From Candidatus Zixiibacteriota bacterium (lineage in GTDB: Bacteria > Zixibacteria > MSB-5A5 > GN15 > PGXB01), in contig JAAERC010000156.1 of the NCBI GenBank assembly GCA_024230695.1, forward strand, positions 1-5,141: 5,141 nucleotides of DNA, in the 5' to 3' direction. Shown here piece by piece: positions 1 through 5,141 of this stretch (its first letter is position 1; each line of letters opens with the position of its first letter). The notes beneath the pieces were generated by a model. The model was given only the letters and a program-made list of their open reading frames with translations, did not search any database and was not told where the DNA came from. The position numbers were made by a program, and so were the translations under genes.

Positions 1-759
1 ACGCTTTAAAGCATCAAACCTGTCAAAATAAACGCCAATAGATTTCCCGCCCTGAAGAAGAGCCGAATCAACAACAAAGAAATCAAGCCCGTTTTCAGAT
101 AGAAACTCATCAGATCCTTTGCGAGGATATGTTTCTGTTTTGCCATTTATCGGTACTGGCGGGGTCCAGTCATATCGTGGACGATAAGCACACTCTGGAA
201 GCCAGGTACCTTTGGGATCCCGGTTAAAATGTTTTTTGTAATTCTTCACCGCCATTTTAACCTGAGCCTGCACCGATTCATCACGGGACAAAAGCGGAAA
301 ATACCCATGAGTCGCGCCACAGGTCATAATCTCAAGATAGCCATCATCCTGAAGTTTACGAAATTGACCAATTATATCCCGATCTATCGCCTCAAAATCT
401 TCATATATTTTTTTATAGAATTTTTCCCATTCCTGAGCAGTGGCCAGCATATTTTCCTGATTATATTTAAAAAACTCTTGAGCATCAAGACTGGCCGATT
501 CGACTTTCATCTTTAGATATTCGACAAATTCCTTCTTAAATGATTCATCTGCCAACTGCTCGCACAACACTGGCGAGATATCAATTGTCAACTTGGGTTT
601 ATATCCTTCTGCAACAAGTTCCTTCATTGCCGAAACCAATCGCATATAGGTCTCGGCGGCGGCTTCATTGAGCCAGTCCATCCCATGCGGCCATTTGCCA
701 TGATCGATCACATATGGCAAGTGATTATGTAAAACAAAGGCAAAATATCCTTTAGTCAC
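1..759 (-). CDS. 1,4-alpha-glucan branching enzyme, GH57 family (3'-truncated by window edge)
   Basis: Glycoside hydrolase family 57 enzymes of this type cut alpha-1,4-glucan and re-attach the piece through an alpha-1,6 bond, making branched glycogen in the cytoplasm. Only the N-terminal 253 residues (counted from the GTG start) are in the window; there is no stop before base 1. The (beta/alpha)7-barrel signatures are visible: region 1 LHNHLPYV (H11, H13), region 2 GATHGY (about 148-153), and region 3 WLPECAYRP, whose Glu (E189) matches the catalytic nucleophile of Thermus and Thermococcus GH57 branching enzymes. The stretch from HGKWP to AAAETY also resembles the Thermus enzyme as I recall it. 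Start choice: GTG at 759 has a GGAGAT Shine-Dalgarno 7 bases upstream and gives the short N-terminus usual for the family. An in-frame ATG at 774 lacks a good site. The frame overlaps the end of the DUF3467 gene by 8 bases (23 from the ATG). The acid/base Asp lies beyond the window, so activity cannot be judged fully. Confidence 0.9.
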   Translation of the reverse strand, partial: MTKGYFAFVLHNHLPYVIDHGKWPHGMDWLNEAAAETYMRLVSAMKELVAEGYKPKLTIDISPVLCEQLADESFKKEFVEYLKMKVESASLDAQEFFKYNQENMLATAQEWEKFYKKIYEDFEAIDRDIIGQFRKLQDDGYLEIMTCGATHGYFPLLSRDESVQAQVKMAVKNYKKHFNRDPKGTWLPECAYRPRYDWTPPVPINGKTETYPRKGSDEFLSENGLDFFVVDSALLQGGKSIGVYFDRFDALKR

Positions 760-1087
760 TTTTTTTATCTCCATTCTCAGATGTTTCAAATCCGATTTTT
801 CCGCCATGTAAGGCATCCGGTCCTCCATGAACCTTTATTTCGCCAAACTGTTTTTCAAATTTCTTAATATTATCTTCCAGTGTTTTATGCAGTAATTTGG
901 CATGGGCCGGAGTCATTATTATTCTAGCCTGAACTTTTGTTTTGGGCGCCCCGGGCATAATCCGGGCAAAATCAAGGATCATCTCAGTTGCCGAATGAGC
1001 AATCATAACTATATTTGCATAAATGCCTTCTGCTTCTTTTTCACCAAGTTCAATTTTTAACTGTTGTTGCTGTGGTTTCATCTGCAT
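752..1087 (-). CDS. DUF3467 domain-containing protein
   Basis: A 111-residue protein recognised as DUF3467 (PF11950), a small family of unknown function found widely in bacteria. Family-like features are the opening ELGEKEAEGIYANIVMIAHS (residues 13-32), the LDFARIMPGAPKTKV block (about 38-52), and a RIIMTPAHAKLLHKTLEDNI block (about 55-74) followed by an amphipathic helix rich in Lys and Glu. The last ~25 residues are polar and glycine-rich and probably less structured. There is no signal peptide or membrane segment, so it should be cytoplasmic. The ATG at 1087 has a strong AAGGAGAT site 6 bases upstream; a second ATG at 1081 would shorten it by two residues. It is the first gene of a minus-strand unit with the GH57 branching enzyme, whose start overlaps its stop, and is divergent from rfaE1. 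No function can be given from sequence alone. Confidence 0.88.
   Translation of the reverse strand: MQMKPQQQQLKIELGEKEAEGIYANIVMIAHSATEMILDFARIMPGAPKTKVQARIIMTPAHAKLLHKTLEDNIKKFEKQFGEIKVHGGPDALHGGKIGFETSENGDKKSD
767..772 (-). promoter_or_regulatory. Shine-Dalgarno of the GH57 gene, inside the DUF3467 coding end
   Basis: On the minus strand this reads GGAGAT and lies 7 bases before the GTG at 759. It decides in favour of GTG-759 over the in-frame ATG at 774, which it would follow rather than precede. Because it lies inside the last codons of the upstream gene, translation of the two genes is probably coupled. Confidence 0.6.
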
Positions 1088-1093
1088 ATTTTT

Positions 1094-1101
1094 ATCTCCT
1101 T
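1094..1101 (-). promoter_or_regulatory. Strong Shine-Dalgarno of the DUF3467 gene
   Basis: The minus strand reads AAGGAGAT here, 6 bases before the ATG at 1087. It contrasts with the two plus-strand rfaE genes, which have no clear Shine-Dalgarno sequence. Confidence 0.7.
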
Positions 1102-1109
1102 CATTTCCC

Positions 1110-1138
1110 TTGTTAGACGTAATGCTTTTTTATATATT
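1110..1138 (+). promoter_or_regulatory. Candidate sigma70-type promoter for rfaE1-rfaE2
   Basis: TTGTTA (1110-1115) and TATATT (1133-1138) are separated by 17 bases, matching 4 of 6 and 5 of 6 consensus positions. Transcription would start near 1145 and leave a leader of about 33 bases before the ATG at 1178. Its -10 box overlaps the -10 of the divergent candidate on the minus strand, so the two polymerases would compete for the same DNA if both are real. Confidence 0.42.
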
Positions 1139-1156
1139 GGCAAAAAGTTTAAACAA
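1129..1156 (-). promoter_or_regulatory. Candidate sigma70-type promoter for DUF3467-GH57
   Basis: On the minus strand TTGTTT (1151-1156) and TATAAA (1129-1134) are separated by 16 bases, a fair match to -35 and -10 boxes. Transcription would start around 1122, giving a leader of about 35 bases before the ATG at 1087. The region is very AT-rich, so chance matches are likely, but this 90-base gap must hold the promoter unless the gene is transcribed from elsewhere. Confidence 0.4.
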
Positions 1157-1177
1157 TATAGAACAAAAGTTTATTAT

Positions 1178-2173
1178 ATGTCAATTAAACCTGATAGAAT
1201 AGAAAAAATAATTACCAATATCGGTAAGGCCAAAATTCTCATTCTCGGCGATATTATGCTTGATGAATATCTTTACGGAGATGTTGGTCGTATTTCGCCG
1301 GAAGCGCCGGTTCCCGTTGTTGATATAAAAGAGGAACAAATCAAACTTGGCGGCGCGGCCAATGTCGCCAATAATATCGCCACTTTGGGCGATGAACCAA
1401 TTCTGCTTGGAACAGTCGGTGAAGATGATGCCTCGGTCAAACTATCTCAACTTTTAAAGCATTGTCATATCACTCGTGATTTTCTGGTAAATGACCCTGA
1501 ACGTCGTACAACAATTAAAACAAGAATAATTGCTCAATCTCAACAGATCGTCAGGGCTGACCGCGAAGACACAAATGAAATCTCTGAGAAAATTGAGAAA
1601 CTGATAGTGACCCGGTTTATGTCTATTGTCGATAAGATCGATGCTATTATAATTTCCGATTATGGTAAAGGGATCATAACAGCTTCTTTGTTGGAAAACA
1701 TAATTCCTGTCTGCAAAGAGAATAAAGTTTTTGTGGCGGTCGATCCAAAAGAATCAAATTTCTTTAACTACAAAGGTGTCTCGGTTGTGACACCCAATCA
1801 TCATGAAGCGGGATTTGTCGCAGGACGTAGAATCGTCAATGAAAATGATCTTAAAATCGTCAGTCGTATTTTATTGGACAAATTACAGGCCGAATCTCTT
1901 TTAATAACCAGAGGTGGCGAAGGAATGGCCCTGTTCACCGCTGATGATAAGGTCGATTATTTCCCGACTGTTGCCCGCAAGGTTTTTGATGTCACCGGCG
2001 CGGGTGATACAGTAATCTCAGCTTTTGTTTCAGCAATAACGGCCGGAGCGACACTAAAAGAGGCGGCTTTGATTTCTAACTGTGCGGCAGGCGCGGTTGT
2101 GGCGGAAATCGGAACTGCGGCGATCACAAGTAAGAAATTGGCGCAAGAGTTTAAAGATAATTTTACAGAATAA
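1178..2173 (+). CDS. rfaE1: D-glycero-beta-D-manno-heptose-7-phosphate kinase (RfaE1/HldE N-terminal type)
   Basis: This PfkB/ribokinase-family enzyme phosphorylates D-glycero-D-manno-heptose 7-phosphate at C1 to the 1,7-bisphosphate, an early step to ADP-heptose for the LPS core. The 331-residue length fits the stand-alone kinase or the N-terminal half of fused HldE. Visible motifs are ILGDIMLDEYLYGDV (22-36), the RISPEAPVPVV block (38-48) typical of this subfamily, the PfkB glycine motif GGAANVANNIATLG (58-71), SDYGKG (160-165), TPNHHEAG (205-212) and the DVTGAGDT anion hole (271-278) with the catalytic Asp at 277. I chose ATG-1178 because homology starts soon after it. The frame stays open upstream to 1064, but that 38-residue stretch overlaps the divergent DUF3467 gene and does not resemble the family. 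The Shine-Dalgarno site is poor. rfaE2 starts 4 bases after the stop. Confidence 0.93.
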   Translation: MSIKPDRIEKIITNIGKAKILILGDIMLDEYLYGDVGRISPEAPVPVVDIKEEQIKLGGAANVANNIATLGDEPILLGTVGEDDASVKLSQLLKHCHITRDFLVNDPERRTTIKTRIIAQSQQIVRADREDTNEISEKIEKLIVTRFMSIVDKIDAIIISDYGKGIITASLLENIIPVCKENKVFVAVDPKESNFFNYKGVSVVTPNHHEAGFVAGRRIVNENDLKIVSRILLDKLQAESLLITRGGEGMALFTADDKVDYFPTVARKVFDVTGAGDTVISAFVSAITAGATLKEAALISNCAAGAVVAEIGTAAITSKKLAQEFKDNFTE

Positions 2174-2177
2174 GAAA

Positions 2178-2660
2178 ATGCAAAACCAGATATTAAAAAC
2201 AAACAGTAAAGCATCAATATCTCGTCTTGTTAATAAACTAAGAAGAAAAAAAGACAATAAAATTGTCTTCACCAATGGTGTCTTTGATATTTTGCATTAC
2301 GGACATATCAATTATTTGACCAAGGCCAGAGAATTGGGCGATATTTTGATATTAGGTCTAAATACTGACAGCTCAGTTAAAAAGTTCAAATCAAAAGACC
2401 GTCCTCTTCAAAATGAAATGGATCGAGCTAGAATTTTAACTGCTCTGCAGGCAGTTGATTATGTGATTTTATTTCCTGAAGAGACGCCTGCCAAATTGAT
2501 CGAAATGGTTAAACCGGATATATTAGTTAAGGGCGCAGATTATAAAATCTCAGAGATCGTCGGAGCCAAATTTGTCAAGTCATATGGCGGTGAAGTTAAA
2601 CGAATCAAGTTTGTTAAAGGTCGCTCATCATCCAAAATTATCAATAAGCTCAATTCTTAA
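2178..2660 (+). CDS. rfaE2: D-glycero-beta-D-manno-heptose 1-phosphate adenylyltransferase (RfaE2/HldE C-terminal type)
   Basis: This cytidylyltransferase-like nucleotidyltransferase joins heptose 1-phosphate to AMP from ATP, releasing pyrophosphate and giving ADP-heptose. At 160 residues it has the normal stand-alone size. The family motifs are in order: FTNGVFDILHYGH (31-43) with the HxGH nucleotide-binding signature at 40-43, LNTDSSVKKFK (61-71), the DRPLQNEMDRARIL block (74-87), DYVILFPEETP (94-104), PDILVKGADY (113-122), and GRSSSKII (148-155) for the GRS(S/T) phosphate-binding end. The ATG at 2178 lies 4 bases past the rfaE1 stop. The frame is open back to 2082, but only as an antiphase shadow of rfaE1. 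No good Shine-Dalgarno site is seen, so translation may depend on coupling to rfaE1. The bisphosphate phosphatase (GmhB), isomerase (GmhA) and epimerase (HldD) that complete the pathway are not in the window. Confidence 0.94.
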   Translation: MQNQILKTNSKASISRLVNKLRRKKDNKIVFTNGVFDILHYGHINYLTKARELGDILILGLNTDSSVKKFKSKDRPLQNEMDRARILTALQAVDYVILFPEETPAKLIEMVKPDILVKGADYKISEIVGAKFVKSYGGEVKRIKFVKGRSSSKIINKLNS

Positions 2661-2666
2661 TTTTTA

Positions 2667-4313
2667 TTACTTAAACGGATTATTCTCAAATTTAATAATA
2701 GGCGAATCGCTTCTTGGTTTGGTTGATGGTTTTATCTTCCCGGCCGAGAATGGTGCACCAATATACCGTCCATCTTTGGCTACAGTCACAAATCCGGCAT
2801 TTTGATTTGGAATCCAGTCGGTCTGAATAGAACTTAGTGTTGTATCAGTAAAATGAACATGGACACCAACTATATATGCCCCATAACTGCTATTCATATC
2901 ATCCCAATTAATTCCAAACTCAAATATATTAGTATCCATCGGAACATTATGGTAATCCAAGCCTGTCGTATCAAAGGTTAAATCCCAAAACTCCGGGTCA
3001 GCAATGCTGTTCCAGAAAGCCACCGCCGAATCGCCTCCATGCAGACCAATGATTATTCGATGATCGGCACCAATACCATTTAAACTCTGTCCCGCAAAAT
3101 CAGAACGACCAGTCGAAGGATTAAGATCCGTATCAAGATAAATGCCCAAGTCAATAGTCGAGTCGTTGAACTGTCCCATTGTCAGAGGATATGGATATGA
3201 CCAGTTTTTTGCATATTCGTAACGTAATTCTAAAACTGTTTCGGTACTGCGAGCAAGCATCCTTACTACATCCTGCGGAAGTCCTTCAGGGCTATCATCG
3301 GTTGCCATCTCTTCCCATAAATATATAATTTCAATTGTATCAGAATATCCGACATGGCTGGGACCATAATATGCCTTAGTCGAAATATCATGCAATGAAC
3401 CAATCTCCCACGATGAGGCATCAAGCAGATACTCATACGGCGCCGTCAAATCAGTAGCAGAACTCACGATGGCATCATCAATGTAGAATTCAACACTATC
3501 GACTCCAACCGGATGAGAAACAGCGGCGATAATAGTAACGGTATCATCAACAATAGCACTGTCAAACGGATGCGAGAAAGATAACAGCGGAATGAATGGA
3601 TCAGATATCGTTCTAAAATTCCAACTATAGGCGGCCCCAAGATTATTTCCAAATGTATCGGCAACCGCAGTTGAAATAGTTGCTGTATAAACAGTATCAT
3701 ATATCAATGTATCATCAGGCGTCAAAGTGGCTATTTTATTACTGTATGTTACAACCCCTGTGGCGCTGTTATTTAAAGAAAAAGATGTATTATTCAAAGT
3801 CGATTCGTCCATCTCTTTAGAAAAAGTTGCGGTTAAAACAACATCGCCATAGACATTAATAGCATTATTGGCCGGACTGACCTCAACGACGGTCGGTGCC
3901 GTTATTGCCGGGTCAGGTTCGGTTATAAATGACCAGGTAATAATAGCGGTAAGATTATTCCCCACTGAATCTGTAAGACCGGTTGTTAGCTGGCAAGTGT
4001 ATGTGGTCGAATATGAAAAAGAGGCGAAAGGTGTTAAATAAATAGTATTGCCGTTGAAACTGTAATCGCCGGTAACGCTATTATTGACAGAAAAGGTTAT
4101 CGCATTGACAGTAGTTGAATCAATAGGTTCAGAGAATGTGGCGCTTATAACAGCATCAACTCCAATATTAGATGCCGTGTTGGCCGGGCTGGTGTAGAGT
4201 AGTGTTGGTGGATTTGTTTCATGAGTTGGTTCGGTTGGCTTTTTCTTCCCGCAAACAATAAGCAGTGAAGTAATAGCAAATATCAATACTATTATATAAA
4301 TCGTCTTTGACAT
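2667..4313 (-). CDS. Predicted lipoprotein with tandem bacterial Ig-like (Big_5) domains, function unknown
   Basis: A 548-residue secreted protein, probably lipid-anchored. Residues 1-20 form a signal peptide (K3, then a hydrophobic run 5-20) ending LLIV-C21, followed by GKKKPTEP. The lipobox is imperfect, with Val at -1 where Gly, Ala or Ser is usual. Two SbsA/Big_5-type Ig domains follow at about 35-135 and 139-239, gapless to each other and about 40% identical by eye, each with an xSPAN start and a GNNL then W-x-F end. A third Ig-like domain spans about 241-332 (VDSVEFYIDD and APYEYLLD resemble PF17957). Residues 333-525 are probably beta-rich and are not assigned to a family; they carry the loop DTDLNPSTGRSD (394-405). 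A basic, proline-containing tail ends the protein. I chose ATG-4313 because it puts Lys directly before the hydrophobic core; GTG at 4337 would add eight residues. It converges on rfaE2. Adhesion, carbohydrate binding or surface scaffolding are possible roles, but none is shown. Confidence 0.85.
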   Translation of the reverse strand: MSKTIYIIVLIFAITSLLIVCGKKKPTEPTHETNPPTLLYTSPANTASNIGVDAVISATFSEPIDSTTVNAITFSVNNSVTGDYSFNGNTIYLTPFASFSYSTTYTCQLTTGLTDSVGNNLTAIITWSFITEPDPAITAPTVVEVSPANNAINVYGDVVLTATFSKEMDESTLNNTSFSLNNSATGVVTYSNKIATLTPDDTLIYDTVYTATISTAVADTFGNNLGAAYSWNFRTISDPFIPLLSFSHPFDSAIVDDTVTIIAAVSHPVGVDSVEFYIDDAIVSSATDLTAPYEYLLDASSWEIGSLHDISTKAYYGPSHVGYSDTIEIIYLWEEMATDDSPEGLPQDVVRMLARSTETVLELRYEYAKNWSYPYPLTMGQFNDSTIDLGIYLDTDLNPSTGRSDFAGQSLNGIGADHRIIIGLHGGDSAVAFWNSIADPEFWDLTFDTTGLDYHNVPMDTNIFEFGINWDDMNSSYGAYIVGVHVHFTDTTLSSIQTDWIPNQNAGFVTVAKDGRYIGAPFSAGKIKPSTKPRSDSPIIKFENNPFK

Positions 4314-4355
4314 AACTCTATTTATATTAATAATCACCTCTTTATTTTATTAGCA

Positions 4356-4383
4356 TTTATATACTTATACAAGTATTCGACAA
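4356..4383 (-). promoter_or_regulatory. Candidate promoter of the lipoprotein gene
   Basis: On the minus strand TTGTCG (4378-4383) and TATAAA (4356-4361) are 16 bases apart. A second, overlapping possibility is TTGTAT with TAAAAT 17 bases further down. Either lies downstream of the pyrE terminator and upstream of the ATG at 4313, in a leader of roughly 30-40 bases. The AT-rich background limits confidence. Confidence 0.4.
4361..4376. promoter_or_regulatory. Perfect inverted repeat in the promoter spacer, possible operator
   Basis: The plus strand reads ATACTTATACAAGTAT: six-base arms ATACTT and AAGTAT that are exact reverse complements around a four-base centre. It fills nearly all the spacer between the candidate -35 and -10 boxes of the lipoprotein gene, where a dimeric repressor or a MerR-type activator could bind. 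No T-run follows on either strand, so it is not a terminator. It may also be chance in AT-rich DNA. Confidence 0.35.
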
Positions 4384-4403
4384 AAAAGAAATATAAATTA
4401 AAT

Positions 4404-4433
4404 AAAAAGGGCGAGCCAAAATACCCGCCCCTT
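4404..4433 (-). terminator. Rho-independent terminator after pyrE
   Basis: On the minus strand AAGGGGCG (4433-4426) and CGCCCTTT (4413-4406) can form an 8-bp stem including one G-T pair, with a 12-base loop, running straight into a run of T. It begins about 25 bases past the pyrE stop and separates the acpS-pyrE unit from the lipoprotein gene. There is no T-run on the other strand, so it acts in one direction. Confidence 0.8.
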
Positions 4434-4458
4434 CAAGTCATTTAAATAGCAATATATT

Positions 4459-5034
4459 CTAAAACTTACGACTTCCCCGTTGGGTTATCGGCATATCTTT
4501 CTGACACAATGGACAATCTTTCGGCTCCCATGCATTTGCCTCAACAGTTGCCAATGCTTCAAATGGATAATCAAATTTGATCTTTCCGCCGGAACGGTCA
4601 AGAAACTCGCCAATACCAACGATTTCGGCCTTATATGAATTAACCAGTTCAATTACTTCAAATATCGAACGACCGGTAGTGAGAACATCATCAACAATCA
4701 ATACTTTTGTGCCCGGCTCAATGAAAAAACCACGCTTAAAAACACGGCTGTTGTTTTCACCAGCCTCGGCATATATCGAATCGGTATTTAGATATTTGGC
4801 AACTTCATAGGCAATAATAATGCCGCCGGTTGTAGGACCAACAACAAGTTCGACATTTTTATCTTCGAATAGTTTGGCCATCTCGACACAGACTTTTTCG
4901 CATAAACGAGGTTGTTTAAGGATCATAAATTTTTCATAATAAATATCGCTGTGCTTGCCGGAAGTTAATTTGAAATGTCCATCCAATAGTGCATCAGAAT
5001 TTTTAAAACTGTCTAATATTTCCTGCTGATTCAT
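4459..5034 (-). CDS. pyrE: Orotate phosphoribosyltransferase
   Basis: This enzyme joins orotate to PRPP, giving orotidine 5'-phosphate and pyrophosphate, the fifth step of de novo pyrimidine synthesis, in the cytoplasm. The 191-residue length is normal. Motifs are GHFKLTSGKHSDIYY (19-33) for orotate and PRPP contacts, VVGPTTGG (64-71), the PRPP-binding signature VLIVDDVLTTGRS (111-123), and a C-terminal WEPKDCPLCQ segment (169-178) with a CxxC pair at 174 and 177, as I recall for the Thermus-like short subgroup. The segment RVFKRGFFIEPGTK (97-110) replaces the longer Lys-rich mobile loop of the E. coli type, again as in that subgroup. The ATG at 5034 has a GGAG site 6 bases upstream, which overlaps the end of the preceding gene. 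A rho-independent terminator follows the TAG stop. It is co-oriented with the acpS-like gene, one base apart. Confidence 0.95.
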   Translation of the reverse strand: MNQQEILDSFKNSDALLDGHFKLTSGKHSDIYYEKFMILKQPRLCEKVCVEMAKLFEDKNVELVVGPTTGGIIIAYEVAKYLNTDSIYAEAGENNSRVFKRGFFIEPGTKVLIVDDVLTTGRSIFEVIELVNSYKAEIVGIGEFLDRSGGKIKFDYPFEALATVEANAWEPKDCPLCQKDMPITQRGSRKF

Positions 5035-5035
5035 A

Positions 5036-5141
5036 TTAGTCTCCGGTGATTATCGCCACGGCGGCGGCCATTTTGCGTTCGTGGGTTATAGATACTTTGA
5101 TTTCCTTATCAAGAATTCTTTCTCTTAAATTATCCTCAAGA
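5036..5141 (-). CDS. acpS: C-terminal end of a probable holo-[acyl-carrier-protein] synthase (5'-truncated by window edge)
   Basis: Only the last 34 residues are present, ending in TAA one base before the pyrE ATG. The segment KVSITHERKMAAAVAII matches the last strand of holo-ACP synthase, which usually reads like VSISHEKxYAxAxAVI in AcpS and related phosphopantetheinyl transferases. AcpS moves 4'-phosphopantetheine from CoA to the serine of acyl carrier protein. The assignment rests on this short motif and on its position at the very C-terminus, as in AcpS; the magnesium-binding residues lie outside the window. The one-base gap to pyrE and the pyrE ribosome-binding site within its last codons indicate a coupled operon. 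Another small protein with a similar tail cannot be excluded. Confidence 0.6.
   Translation of the reverse strand, partial: LEDNLRERILDKEIKVSITHERKMAAAVAIITGD

Noticed and set aside
229..516. Plus-strand open frame of 95 codons
   Set aside because: It lies antisense to the well-conserved GH57 coding sequence and its translation resembles no protein family; it is a shadow frame.
1064..1177. In-frame 5' extension of rfaE1 by 38 codons
   Set aside because: It overlaps the divergent DUF3467 gene and its promoter region, and the extra residues do not match heptose kinases, which begin close to the ATG at 1178.
1957..2275. Two minus-strand open frames opposite the end of rfaE1 and the start of rfaE2
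   Set aside because: Both are antisense to conserved coding DNA, including the GAGD motif region, and show no recognisable domain.
2645..2665. Weak hairpin TAAG...CTTA followed by five T, as a terminator for rfaE2
   Set aside because: The stem is only 4 AT-rich base pairs and lies inside the last rfaE2 codons. It is too weak to call, so no terminator is assigned for either convergent gene.
2572..2805. Plus-strand open frame across the convergent gene ends
   Set aside because: It runs out of phase through the rfaE2 C-terminus and antisense to the lipoprotein C-terminus, with no ribosome site or family resemblance.
3464..3700. Minus-strand open frame of 78 codons within the lipoprotein gene
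   Set aside because: It is in another frame of the same strand as a convincing long gene; its leucine/isoleucine-rich translation is a by-product of the beta-strand-rich coding sequence.
4314..4458. Possible small RNA or riboswitch in the gap between pyrE and the lipoprotein gene
   Set aside because: The gap is explained by a terminator and an AT-rich promoter; no stable conserved RNA fold is visible.
4577..4810. Plus-strand open frame opposite pyrE
   Set aside because: It is antisense to the conserved PRPP-binding region of pyrE and has no supporting signal.

Overview
This window reads as ordinary chromosomal DNA from a Gram-negative bacterium with an AT-leaning genome, roughly 40% GC by eye. 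The heptose kinase/adenylyltransferase pair implies an LPS-type outer membrane. A long lipoprotein with tandem bacterial Ig-like domains, a GH57 glucan branching enzyme and a DUF3467 protein together suggest an environmental lineage, perhaps one of the FCB-like candidate phyla. That placement is inference only. No rRNA, tRNA, CRISPR array, insertion sequence or phage gene was seen.

Layout from left to right. (1) Minus strand, 1-1087: a DUF3467 gene is followed by a GH57 1,4-alpha-glucan branching enzyme that runs off the left edge. The two reading frames overlap, so they are probably co-transcribed and translationally coupled. (2) 1088-1177: a short AT-rich divergent intergenic region with back-to-back sigma70-like promoter candidates. 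(3) Plus strand, 1178-2660: separate rfaE1 (heptose-7-phosphate kinase) and rfaE2 (heptose-1-phosphate adenylyltransferase) genes, 4 bases apart, supplying ADP-heptose for the LPS core. (4) Minus strand, 2667-4313: a 548-residue predicted lipoprotein, converging on rfaE2 with only 6 bases between the stop codons. It carries two closely similar Big_5-type Ig domains, a third Ig-like domain and an unassigned C-terminal region with an EF-hand-like acidic loop. (5) 4314-4458: an intergenic region with a promoter candidate that has a 16-bp palindrome in its spacer, and the pyrE terminator. (6) Minus strand, 4459-5141: pyrE (orotate phosphoribosyltransferase), preceded by the 3' end of a gene that looks like holo-ACP synthase (acpS), with a one-base gap.

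The genes fall into glycogen metabolism, LPS core precursor synthesis, pyrimidine and lipid-cofactor housekeeping, and one surface protein. I found no convincing new multi-gene system. The most open questions are the function of the lipoprotein, in particular its C-terminal half, and why DUF3467 is coupled to the branching enzyme.
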